NCBI RefSeq assembly: GCF_003319105.1
Contig: NZ_QOHH01000003.1
Location: 420,967 to 484,966, forward strand
DNA: 64,000 nt
Direction: 5' to 3'
Source of the DNA: Blastococcus sp. TF02-09
GTDB taxonomy: Bacteria > Actinomycetota > Actinomycetes > Mycobacteriales > Geodermatophilaceae
Numbering within the stretch: the first letter of the stretch is position 1; each line of letters begins with the position of its first letter. The notes beneath the pieces were generated by a model. That model searched no databases and had not been told where the DNA came from. It saw nothing but the letters and a program-made list of their open reading frames with translations. Shown here in pieces: positions 41,399 to 49,598 of the stretch. The position numbers and the translations under genes were made by a program.

Positions 41399-42475
41399 TC
41401 AGAGCAGGTGCGGAGCGTTGGTTACGGCGGTTGGGGACGACTGGGTGCGGGAGTATTGGGTGCTTAAAGAGTGCCTGGTCTCGCCGCAGCGGGCGGTCGA
41501 CCGCTCCCCCACTCCCTCGTCGGCGCGGTCAGGCACCCCTGACGTCCCGCTGTCTCCGTCGCTCGGCGAAGCGGCAGTCGCCGCGAGGAGCGCGCGGATG
41601 CGCTGGTCGGAAATCGGATGGGATGCCAGACACCGCTGCCACCATCCGCGGGCCGCCGGTCCGTCATCCAGCGCGCGAAGGGCGGCGGCAAGCTCCAGCG
41701 CGAGGCCGTGGTCGGCAGCGAAGCTGTCGGCGGCGAACTCGACCCGCCGGCTGATCGCGGCGTCAGCAAGGGGACAGAGAACCACCGCCAGCCCGAGGAA
41801 GACCAGCACTCCCCCGACCATCCACTGCCCCTGGTGCAGTGTCCGGGTCACGGCGACGGCCAGTCCGACGACCACGGCGACCATGACTCCTCGCTGGCTC
41901 TGACGCCCGGACAGAACGCTCGTCAGAGCGATCAGCAGGTTCCTCGCCACGCGCCAGGGCGCGGCCAGCCACGACACCAGCAGCATCGGACGAGTCCCTC
42001 CGGAGGCGTGATGGCCGAGCTCGTGAACCAGCACAGCCACCAGCTGGTTCTCCGACAGTCGTCCGGACTTGTAGTCCTCCACGGCCCAGCTGGTGACCGC
42101 GACGCTGCGTCCACCGGCGGCGTACGCGTTGGGCGCCCGAGCGGCCTGGACGTACAGCTCGACGTCACCGGCGGCGGTCACTCGTAGGGCAGTCGCCCAT
42201 GCGGGCTGCAGCGCTACAGCCTGCGCCGGGCTGGGCCGACGGAACCTGTAGGCGCAGCGGACGGCTATCCGTTCGCCGATCCGCGTCATCAGCACCGCCG
42301 CACTTGCTACCCAGAGCAACGGGAACAGCGCCGCCCACGGGCCCAGCGGGACGGACGCCAGCATCAGCAGCGAGCTGCCGAGCACGGCGGGGGCTGCGGC
42401 GACTATCCGCCAGAGGCCATCCCCGACGGCGTGGCGACGCGCATCATCGCGCGGTCGACGCTCGCTCATCGTCAT
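41399..42475 (-). CDS. M48-family membrane metalloprotease
   Basis: A 358-residue HtpX/Ste24-like zinc protease. LVAVLVHELGHHASGG carries the HEXXH motif (about residue 150) and EFAADSFAADHG supplies the third ligand. Hydrophobic segments lie before and after the catalytic motif. ATG 42475 was chosen because GGGGGAGG is seven bases upstream. It is the first gene to the right of the tRNA-Asn scar. The actinobacterial members are thought to act in membrane protein quality control. Confidence 0.85.
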   Translation of the reverse strand: MTMSERRPRDDARRHAVGDGLWRIVAAAPAVLGSSLLMLASVPLGPWAALFPLLWVASAAVLMTRIGERIAVRCAYRFRRPSPAQAVALQPAWATALRVTAAGDVELYVQAARAPNAYAAGGRSVAVTSWAVEDYKSGRLSENQLVAVLVHELGHHASGGTRPMLLVSWLAAPWRVARNLLIALTSVLSGRQSQRGVMVAVVVGLAVAVTRTLHQGQWMVGGVLVFLGLAVVLCPLADAAISRRVEFAADSFAADHGLALELAAALRALDDGPAARGWWQRCLASHPISDQRIRALLAATAASPSDGDSGTSGVPDRADEGVGERSTARCGETRHSLSTQYSRTQSSPTAVTNAPHLL

Positions 42476-42690
42476 CTTCGGACCTCCCCCATGCAGCAGG
42501 TGCCGGTCAGCCTGCCGACCAGTGCTGACATGCGCGGTCGCCGTCACGTCTGCCCACGGCCTCCAGTACCAGGTCCAGCGCGCACCACGTCCTCGGCGCA
42601 GTCGCGAAGACTTTCGCTGACCATGTCACCAAACGGGCCGAAATGGCGCCTTCTCCGGCTGAGAGCAACGGCCGCAGGAGTGGAGCGCCG

Positions 42691-43137
42691 ATGGAGGAGC
42701 AAGCCCGGAAAGCGCGCGGGGTCGACACGGGCCCCCGTCCCGTTGTGGGCGCCTCTGGCCCCCAGGTCACCGGCGGCGACGACGGCATTGCGCTGATTCG
42801 GGAGTCCGTTCGCCCCTGGGCTCTGGAGGCCGCCGTCACCGCCTACGGCGGCGACGCCTACCGGCTGCTGACCGATCTGGGCGATCTCCTCGAAGCGAGC
42901 GTCGCCTACGTCGACCGGCCCACCGTCGAGGCCCATCTGGAGCGGTCGCTCTCCGACGACGAATGGTCGTCGGTCGCCGCCCAGTTCACCGCGATGGCCT
43001 TCGACGAGCACGTCGGTGACGCCGGCACCGTCCGCACCGACTGGATCGAGGACAGACTTCACCGAGCCGGCGTCCTCGGCCGCCACCTCCGCGCCACCGG
43101 GAGGTCGGAGCCCTCCCGGCAGCCGAGGCGGCTATGA
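42691..43137 (+). CDS. hypothetical protein
   Basis: A 148-residue protein with no recognised domain. Residues about 35-130 look helical (ALIRESVRPWALEAAVTAYG and DDEWSSVAAQFTAMAFDEHV). No signal or membrane segment. ATG 42691 follows GGAG at seven bases; a longer frame begins at 42643. Its stop overlaps the HTH gene by ATGA, so the two work together or travel together. Confidence 0.55.
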   Translation: MEEQARKARGVDTGPRPVVGASGPQVTGGDDGIALIRESVRPWALEAAVTAYGGDAYRLLTDLGDLLEASVAYVDRPTVEAHLERSLSDDEWSSVAAQFTAMAFDEHVGDAGTVRTDWIEDRLHRAGVLGRHLRATGRSEPSRQPRRL

Positions 43138-44198
43138 GGGTCAGCCGCACCTGCCCGTCCTGCGGCTACACCGCCGACTACGCCAGCGCCGCACTCGCCG
43201 ACGCTCGTCATCGGCAGCACTCCTGCGCCAAGCATCGGCGCGGCCTCGAGCAAGCCGCTCGCCGAGCCGCGCGACTCCAGGGGCGAGTGCCACGCGACTG
43301 CACCCATCCGCAGGCCCGCCATCGGCACGGAACCCGTGCTGCCTACGTCAAGGACCGTTGCCGCTGCACCGAATGCACCGCCGCCAACACCGCCGCCAGC
43401 CGCTGCGTCACCCGAGAGCGGATCTACGGCCGCTGGCACCCCTACGTCGACGCCGGCCCCGTCCGCGAGCACATCGCTGCTCTGCGCGCAGCCGGGATCG
43501 GCGTCGAGCGCATCGCGCAGCTCGCCGGCTTCTCCGTCAGCCACATCCGCGAGCTCGCACAGCATGGCCGCGGCGACACCCCAAGGACACAGAGGGTCCG
43601 CCCGAGCACGGCCACGCGCGTGCTGGGCATCCGTATCGACGACGCCAACCGTGCGCCGAACAGCCGTGTCGACGCCACCGGCACCCGCCGTCGCCTGCAA
43701 GCGCTCATCGCGATCGGCTGGCCGGCCGAGCTATTGGCCGCCCAGCTCGACCGTCGCCCGAGCAGCTTGCGCCGCAGCATGACCGGCGACTTCGTCACCG
43801 CCCGCACCGCCCAAGACATCGCAACGCTCTACGAGCGGCTGTGGAACGACCGACCACCACGGACGACCAGCGAGCAGCGTGCGGCCGCCGACGCCGCCAG
43901 AGCCCACGCTGCGGCACGAAGGTGGCTGCCGCCGCTGGCCTGGGACGACATCGACACCGATTCCGTACCGCCGCCGGCGATCGTCGGCACCTCCCCTGGA
44001 AACGACATGGACGAGATCGCCGTGGAACGTGCGCTTGCCGGCGATCACATCACCTACGAGGACCTCACCACGGTCGAACAACAGGAGGTCATCCGCCGTC
44101 TCACGACCCGCGGCAGCTCTATCCGAGACATTGCTGCCCAGCTCGGCACCACGAAGCGCACCGTCTCCCGCCGTCGCGCATCCCGCGGCGCAGCATGA
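43134..44198 (+). CDS. phage/ICE-like zinc-finger and HTH DNA-binding protein
   Basis: A 354-residue protein with an N-terminal zinc finger (CPSCGYTADYAS, CAKHRR), a second Cys/His region (HGTRAAYVKDRCRCTECTAAN), a mid-protein HTH (GIGVERIAQLAGFSVSHIREL) and a C-terminal HTH (SIRDIAAQLGTTKRTVSRRR). This arrangement is common in actinobacteriophages and integrative elements. The ATG overlaps the preceding stop by ATGA. It lies between the two tRNA remnants, which supports a mobile origin. Confidence 0.7.
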   Translation: MRVSRTCPSCGYTADYASAALADARHRQHSCAKHRRGLEQAARRAARLQGRVPRDCTHPQARHRHGTRAAYVKDRCRCTECTAANTAASRCVTRERIYGRWHPYVDAGPVREHIAALRAAGIGVERIAQLAGFSVSHIRELAQHGRGDTPRTQRVRPSTATRVLGIRIDDANRAPNSRVDATGTRRRLQALIAIGWPAELLAAQLDRRPSSLRRSMTGDFVTARTAQDIATLYERLWNDRPPRTTSEQRAAADAARAHAAARRWLPPLAWDDIDTDSVPPPAIVGTSPGNDMDEIAVERALAGDHITYEDLTTVEQQEVIRRLTTRGSSIRDIAAQLGTTKRTVSRRRASRGAA

Positions 44199-44830
44199 CC
44201 TCGTGGATGCGGGCACGGTCGACCTTTCCCTTGACGACCGATTGTCTAAGAGCGAAGCAGGCAGCGGCGACGATCCCTAGCCGGCCAAGCTGGCCATGCC
44301 GGTTCGATCCCGGTTAGCCGCTCCACGCACTCACCAGCGTCAAGGCCACGCTGAGCTGCATAAACGAGCATCCGGGACTGACCCCTGCTGACCGATGACC
44401 ACCGCCTTTGGCCGGTGCTTAAGACACGGATAGGGCACGCCCGGGCCTTAAATGACCCCGACGTCGTGAAGCTGCGGGCACGGGCCGCCGGCCCACGAGC
44501 GACGCCAGGTACGGACGGCCAGGTGTCGTCTCGCGGGGGCGACCGGCGCACCGTGATTGCGGCCTGGCCGTGCCGTGTCGTACACCCGTCGCGGCGGACA
44601 TCAAGCGGGGGCAGAAAGTCCACCACCTTGATCGTCTCCAAGGAGACTGGGACGATGCGTGCCAGCAGGTCGACGATGTAGCGCGGATCGCCTACCTCGC
44701 GGGACCAGTTGTTGGGGTCGTTGACGATGCCCGACGCCTTGCAAACGGAGTACCAGGGCCAACCACTCCCGGCGGCAGGGCGTCAGGTGGGTAGCTGCCG
44801 GAGCGCGACGCCGGCCCTGCCTGGTGGGAT
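44199..44830. other. 632-bp gap with a tRNA-Gly remnant, no convincing gene
   Basis: Short ORFs on both strands lack family likeness and ribosome-binding sites. The only structured element is the tRNA-Gly 3' half at 44277-44325. Base composition is visibly less GC-rich than in the flanking genes around 44240-44450. Confidence 0.6.
44277..44325 (+). other. 3' half of tRNA-Gly(GCC), candidate attachment scar
   Basis: Anticodon stem CTAGC/GCTGG around loop CGGCCAA (anticodon GCC; position 33 is G instead of T), T arm GCCGG-TTCGATC-CCGGT, acceptor strand TAGCCGC, discriminator T and an encoded CCA at 44323-44325. No D arm or 5' acceptor strand precedes it, so it is not a working tRNA. Confidence 0.7.
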
Positions 44831-44943
44831 GTGGGGATGAGCTCCCAGCCTGAACCTTTGCTGCGACTGCGGGTCGCGGCAGCCATCTACCGGTCCCGGG
44901 AGAGCCTGTTCCTGCTGCCGGCGCTGATCGTCGTCGGGGAGGC

Positions 44944-46176
44944 GTGGTCATGGCCGAGCTCAGTAGAGCCATCGATCACGTTCTCGGCCACGACGGAACC
45001 GTTCCGGGCACGTTGGCGATGAGCAGCAACACCGCAACCTGGCTGCTGAGCACGGTCGCCGGCGCGATGATCACTACCGCCGGCGTGGTCTTCTCGCTGA
45101 CGGTGGTGAGCCTGCAGCTGGCCAGCAGCCAGTTCTCGCCTCGCGTCATGCGGTCCTTCGTCCGCGACCGGCTCAGCCAGGTCGTGATCGGGCTGCTCAT
45201 CGCCACCTTCGTTTACTGCGTGCTGACGCTGCGGTCTATCAGCGCCGACCCGGACGCGCCGGCACCGCGCGTGACGCTCACGGTCGCGGTCGCGCTGACC
45301 GTCGCCACGGTGTTGCTCATCGTCGCCCACCTGGACCATCTGGCCCGCGGCCTCCAGGTCGGTCACGTGGTGCACTCCATCGCCACCGAAGGCCAGGCGG
45401 TGATCGCCGAGAAGCAGCGTGTCGGCCTGAGCGCCGAGAAGGCGCCCGAGGGGTCGGCGGCCGAGGCGGGGGCCACTCTCACTGTGCACGCTCCCCGTGA
45501 CGGCTGGGTCACCCAGGCTCCGGGTGACCGGATGCTCGCCGCCCTCCCACCGCACACGACCGCGCGGCTGGAGACCCGGATCGGTGCCTACATCCACGAA
45601 GGTGAGCCGCTGGTGACCGTGTGGCCCGCTCCGGCCGACGCCGGCGCCACCACGCGCCGGCTGGCGTCCACCGTCACCGTCGCCGACAACCGCACCATGC
45701 AGTACGACGTCGACTTCGCCATCCGGCAGCTGGTCGACATCGGCTTGCGGGCGCTGAGCTCAGCGATCAACGACCCCACCACGGCCGTGGAGGTCACCCT
45801 GCGGATCGGTGGCCTGCTGCGCCGCCTCCTGCTGTCCGACCTTCCGCCTGTCGCCACCGCCGGGCCCGCCGGGCGTGTTCTCCTGCGCCCGTGGGATCTG
45901 TCCCACGACGACTACATCGCGCACAGCTTCGATCAGCTGCGCCAAACATCGGTGACCCAGCCGCACGTCGTCACCGCACTTCTGCGGGTGCTGCGGATGC
46001 TGATCACCCTGGTCCGGGAAGCCGACCGCCCTCAGCACGTACCGGCCCTGGAACAGCAGATGCAGCTGCTGATGAGCGCCATGGACAAGCAGCCGGGGCT
46101 GGAACCCGAGGAGCTGGAGCGGATCCGGGCGGTCGCCTTCGGCCAGGATCCGGCCGACCGCAGCGGCGACGCCTGA
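44944..46176 (+). CDS. DUF2254 membrane protein, 5' end apparently frameshifted
   Basis: A DUF2254 (predicted membrane) protein: hydrophobic segments at the start (AMITTAGVVFSLTVVSLQLA) and around residues 75-130, then a long soluble domain with HAPRDGWVTQ, QYDVDFAIRQLVDIGLRALS and AINDPTTAVEV, all typical. The expected first transmembrane segment (ESLFLLPALIVVG) lies upstream in another frame starting ATG 44831 or 44837; a G run at 44936-44939 separates the frames. Either the real gene is 44831-46176 with a one-base slip, or translation starts at GTG 44944 or ATG 44950. Function unknown. Confidence 0.75.
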   Translation: MVMAELSRAIDHVLGHDGTVPGTLAMSSNTATWLLSTVAGAMITTAGVVFSLTVVSLQLASSQFSPRVMRSFVRDRLSQVVIGLLIATFVYCVLTLRSISADPDAPAPRVTLTVAVALTVATVLLIVAHLDHLARGLQVGHVVHSIATEGQAVIAEKQRVGLSAEKAPEGSAAEAGATLTVHAPRDGWVTQAPGDRMLAALPPHTTARLETRIGAYIHEGEPLVTVWPAPADAGATTRRLASTVTVADNRTMQYDVDFAIRQLVDIGLRALSSAINDPTTAVEVTLRIGGLLRRLLLSDLPPVATAGPAGRVLLRPWDLSHDDYIAHSFDQLRQTSVTQPHVVTALLRVLRMLITLVREADRPQHVPALEQQMQLLMSAMDKQPGLEPEELERIRAVAFGQDPADRSGDA

Positions 46177-46254
46177 CCACTCGGGAACGACCGCCCCGGT
46201 GGCAGTTCTGTGCCAGGGTGGGCGAACTCCACCGGAGCACGGGAGGCGGCCGCC

Positions 46255-47181
46255 ATGACCGATCGTGACGCCGACGAGTCACCCGAGCGGCTGGGACCAG
46301 TGCCACGCGGAACTGGACCCGTCGTCGTAGGCATCGACGGGTCCGACAGCAGCAGCGCCGCCGCCCGCTGGGCCGCGGCCGAGGCCACCCGACGGCACGT
46401 ACCGCTGCACGTCATCCACGTCGTACCGCCACCCCCGGGCGCATTTCCCACCGACCTGGCGTGGGCCGCGATCGACTGGCAGGCCCGCTCCCAGCCACTC
46501 CTGGACGCGACCACCGACTTCCTCCACCAGCTGCATCCCGCACTGGAGGTACGCAGCGGGGTCCTGGTCGGTCGGCCCACCGCCGCAGCGCTGAACAGCG
46601 AAGCGGAGTTCGCCGAGCTGCTCGTCATCGGCTCCCGCGGCCGCGGCGGCTTCGCGACGCTGTTGCTGGGCTCCACCGCCGTCCAGGTGCTGGAGACCCT
46701 CGCCGCACCGGTGGTCGTCGTCGGGCCGATGGCCGCGCGCGACGAAACCGCCGAGTCCGGTCCCGTCGTCGTCGGTGTGGACGGCTCAGCGGGCTCCCAA
46801 CGAGCGCTTCGGTTCGCCGCCAACGAAGCCACGCTGCGCGGCACCACGGTCACCGCCGTATACGCCTGGGAACCCGCACCTCACCCCGGGCTCGACGCCC
46901 TCCGTGCCGCCAGCGGCCTGGACTGGTCCTCCCTCGCCCAACACGCGACCGACCTGCTGGATGACGAGCTGACCCGCGTGCGTACCGAGTTCCCTCACGT
47001 GCAGTTCACCGGGCAGACCCTCGCCGACCAGCCCGTACAGGGACTAGTTGATGCGTCCCAAGACGCCCAGCTGCTGGTGGTGGGCTCCCGCGGACGGGGA
47101 GCTCTCGGTGGGCTCGTCATGGGTTCGGTCAGCCACAGCGTGGTCCGTGCTGCCCACTGCCCCGTCGCCGTCCTCCGCTGA
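46255..47181 (+). CDS. universal stress protein with two USP domains
   Basis: A 308-residue tandem UspA protein. Domain 1 starts VVVGIDGSDSSSAA and ends with the ATP-binding GSRGRGGFATLLLGS; domain 2 starts VVVGVDGSAGSQRA and ends GSRGRGALGGLVMGSVS. Both G-2x-G-9x-G(S/T) motifs are intact, so nucleotide binding is expected. ATG 46255 has GGGAGG eight bases upstream. It sits between DUF2254 and MgtE genes. Confidence 0.92.
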   Translation: MTDRDADESPERLGPVPRGTGPVVVGIDGSDSSSAAARWAAAEATRRHVPLHVIHVVPPPPGAFPTDLAWAAIDWQARSQPLLDATTDFLHQLHPALEVRSGVLVGRPTAAALNSEAEFAELLVIGSRGRGGFATLLLGSTAVQVLETLAAPVVVVGPMAARDETAESGPVVVGVDGSAGSQRALRFAANEATLRGTTVTAVYAWEPAPHPGLDALRAASGLDWSSLAQHATDLLDDELTRVRTEFPHVQFTGQTLADQPVQGLVDASQDAQLLVVGSRGRGALGGLVMGSVSHSVVRAAHCPVAVLR

Positions 47182-47291
47182 CCTGCGTCCCTCTACGGAC
47201 ACCAGCCTGGTTCGCTCCGTCGGCCGCGGGCTGCCAAGGTCAAGGCGCAGGTTTCCCGGGTGGGACGCGACAACCAACTCGAGGTGCTGAT

Positions 47292-48626
47292 GTGAACGGG
47301 ACGTCGACGACGCTGCGCAGCGCTGTGCTCGAGAGAGACCAGGAGGCGGCCGGCCGGTGGGTTCGGGCGCGCATCGGCCCCCGGGACCGAGCAGAACAGC
47401 TCCACTCCCTGTCCCCGACCGAAACGGCGGCGCTGACCGACACGGTCGATGACGGGACACTCGCCGCCTTGATCCGATCGCTGCGCGCCCGGGACGCCGC
47501 CCACCTCCTGGTGCACCTGAACCCGACCAAGGCAGGCCGGGTACTCGCCGCACTTCCTCCGGACCGGGCGACAGATCTTCTCCAGGCCGTCGGCACCGAA
47601 AAGCTCCCAGGCGTGCTCGTCGCGATGCCGCCGGCGCGGGCCGCCGAGCTGGAAGGCCTCACCCGTTGGCCGCCGAACTCCGCCGGCGGACGGATGACCC
47701 CAGCGTTCGTCGCGGTCACTGCCGACGTGAAGGCCGACGACGCCATCGCTGGCCTGCGGCGCGTCGCCGCCGAGGCCGAAACCATCTCCTACGTCTACGT
47801 CATCAACGAGGACTCACAGCTCCGCGGTGTGCTCTCGCTGCGCAACCTAGTGCTCAGCGACTCGCACACGCCGGTCGCCAAGCTGATGGACGCCGACGTC
47901 ATCACCGTGGCCCCGCTGACCGACCAGGAAGAGGCGGCGCGGCTGCTCACCGAACACGACCTCATCGCCCTTCCCGTTGTGGACACCGGTCGTCTCGTCG
48001 GCATCATCACGGCCGATGACGTTGCCGACATCATCGAGGAAGAGACCACCAAGGACTTCTCCCGCCTCGGCGGCTCCCAGCCCCTTGAAGTGCCCTACCT
48101 ACAGGCGTCACCCATCCAGCTCTGGCGCAAGCGCGTGCTGTGGCTGCTGGCGCTGTTCGTCGCCGAGGCCTACACCGGCACCGTGCTGCGCCACTTCGAA
48201 GCCGATCTAGAGGCCGTGGTCGCGCTGGCATTCTTCATCCCGCTGCTGATCGGCACCGGAGGTAACGTCGGCTCCCAGATCGTCACCACACTCGTCCGCG
48301 CGATGGCGGTGGACGACGTCCGCCTGTCCGACGTCGGGCGCGTCATCCGCAAGGAGACCGCGACCGGAGCGATGCTGGGCGTAGTCCTCGCCGCCGTCGC
48401 GTTCGTCCGGGCCCTCCTTCTCGACGTCGGCTACGACCTTGCAATCGTCGTCACGTTGACCATCGTGGCCATCGTCCTGTGGGCGTCCCTGGTTGGCGCA
48501 ATCCTCCCGCCGGTCCTTCGCCGGCTGCGCATCGACCCAGCGGTCGTGTCCGCTCCGTTCATCACAACCCTCGTGGACGGCACCGGCCTTCTCATCTACT
48601 TCGGGATCGCTCGGCTCATGCTGTGA
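47292..48626 (+). CDS. mgtE: magnesium transporter MgtE
   Basis: A 444-residue MgtE-type Mg2+ channel/transporter. Order: N-terminal superhelical domain (HLLVHLNPTKAGRVLAALP), two CBS domains (PNSAGGRMTPAFVAV; KLMDADVITVAP ... GIITADDVADIIEEE) and a five-helix C-terminal membrane domain with the signature LIGTGGNVGSQ. The GTG at 47292 follows GAGGTG. No Mg riboswitch was recognised in the 110-bp leader. Confidence 0.92.
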   Translation: MNGTSTTLRSAVLERDQEAAGRWVRARIGPRDRAEQLHSLSPTETAALTDTVDDGTLAALIRSLRARDAAHLLVHLNPTKAGRVLAALPPDRATDLLQAVGTEKLPGVLVAMPPARAAELEGLTRWPPNSAGGRMTPAFVAVTADVKADDAIAGLRRVAAEAETISYVYVINEDSQLRGVLSLRNLVLSDSHTPVAKLMDADVITVAPLTDQEEAARLLTEHDLIALPVVDTGRLVGIITADDVADIIEEETTKDFSRLGGSQPLEVPYLQASPIQLWRKRVLWLLALFVAEAYTGTVLRHFEADLEAVVALAFFIPLLIGTGGNVGSQIVTTLVRAMAVDDVRLSDVGRVIRKETATGAMLGVVLAAVAFVRALLLDVGYDLAIVVTLTIVAIVLWASLVGAILPPVLRRLRIDPAVVSAPFITTLVDGTGLLIYFGIARLML

Positions 48627-48767
48627 GACCCGGTCCGGCGGTGGCTCCCAAGTGCGGACCGGCGAGTGGAGCCTCGGGCGTCGCCTCCGGGACTGGTCGC
48701 GCAACGCCTTCGCTCAGCCGAGGAAGACCGGCGGCCCGAGAACGGATCGCCTGGCGGACGCCCAGAA

Positions 48768-48780
48768 ACACTGACAGTGT
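48768..48780. promoter_or_regulatory. palindrome upstream of the first urease operon
   Basis: ACACTG-A-CAGTGT is a perfect 6-1-6 inverted repeat 33 bp before ureA. No equivalent was seen before the second ureA. Candidate operator for nickel or nitrogen control; the binding protein is unknown. Confidence 0.4.
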
Positions 48781-48813
48781 GACTGAACCACCGCACTGAT
48801 CAGGGAGTAGTCC

Positions 48814-49116
48814 ATGCTGCTGAGCCTGCACGAGCGCGAGCGGTTGATGATTTACACCGCTGCCAAGCTCGCCGCCGAGCGCCGGGAGCGGGGCCTGAAG
48901 CTCAACCTGCCCGAGGCCACCGCGCTGCTCACCTCCTTCCTGCTGGAGGGCGCCCGCGACGGCAGGACGGTCACCGACCTGATGAGCGCCGGCCGTGACG
49001 TGCTCACCCGGGACGACGTCATGGAGGGCGTGCCGGAAATGCTGGCACAGGTGCAGGTCGAAGCGACCTTCCCCGACGGCACGAAGCTCGTCACCGTTAC
49101 GGCGCCGATCTCATGA
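48814..49116 (+). CDS. ureA: urease gamma subunit (operon 1)
   Basis: A 100-residue urease gamma subunit, a structural part of the nickel enzyme that hydrolyses urea to ammonia and carbamate. [31 protein letters not shown] and VEGVPEML-like [20 protein letters not shown] are near-identical to known UreA. The ATG at 48814 follows AGGGAG. The stop overlaps ureB by ATGA. Confidence 0.96.
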   Translation: MLLSLHERERLMIYTAAKLAAERRERGLKLNLPEATALLTSFLLEGARDGRTVTDLMSAGRDVLTRDDVMEGVPEMLAQVQVEATFPDGTKLVTVTAPIS

Positions 49117-49598
49117 GCCGCGGCGAGCACCCCAGCGACCACCCCGGTCGGGCCGCCCGCGGCGGCGCCGACCGGCACCAGTCGAGCGGGTCGAACTCTC
49201 CGAGCATGCCCCGACGGCCGGGAACCGGGGAACGGCAGGCCGAGCGCCGGCACTACACCGGCGACCAGCCCCACGCGGATGAGCCGCTCATCCCCGGCGA
49301 GGTGCTCTACGGCGACGACCCGGTCGTCATCAACGTCGGCAAGGACGTGGTCACCCTGCGCGTGGAGAACACCGCCGACCGGCCCGTCCAGGTCGGCTCG
49401 CACTACCACTTCGCCGAGGTCAACCCTGCTCTGGAGTTCGACCGGAAGGCCGCCTGGGGCCGGCGGCTAAACGTCGTCTCCGGGGGGTCCATGCGCTTCG
49501 AGCCGGGAGCGGCCGAGCAGGTCGAACTCATCCCGATCGCTGGTCAACGAATCGTCGCGGGACTCCGCGGAGAATGCGGAGGAAAGCTCGATGGCTGA
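49113..49598 (+). CDS. ureB: urease beta subunit with N-terminal extension (operon 1)
   Basis: A 161-residue urease beta subunit; the core begins [19 protein letters not shown] at about residue 60 and includes [19 protein letters not shown]. The first 58 residues are a low-complexity, charged Pro/Ser/Arg/His extension not found in ordinary UreB (about 105 residues). No in-frame ATG/GTG lies close to the core, so the extension is probably made. It overlaps ureA by four bases and ureC by eight. Confidence 0.94.
   Translation: MSRGEHPSDHPGRAARGGADRHQSSGSNSPSMPRRPGTGERQAERRHYTGDQPHADEPLIPGEVLYGDDPVVINVGKDVVTLRVENTADRPVQVGSHYHFAEVNPALEFDRKAAWGRRLNVVSGGSMRFEPGAAEQVELIPIAGQRIVAGLRGECGGKLDG

Noticed and set aside
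44246..44641. Minus-strand ORF containing LTGIEPAWPAW
   Set aside because: This peptide is the antisense translation of the tRNA-Gly remnant, not a protein.
47182..47291. Magnesium riboswitch before mgtE
   Set aside because: No M-box elements could be recognised in this short leader.
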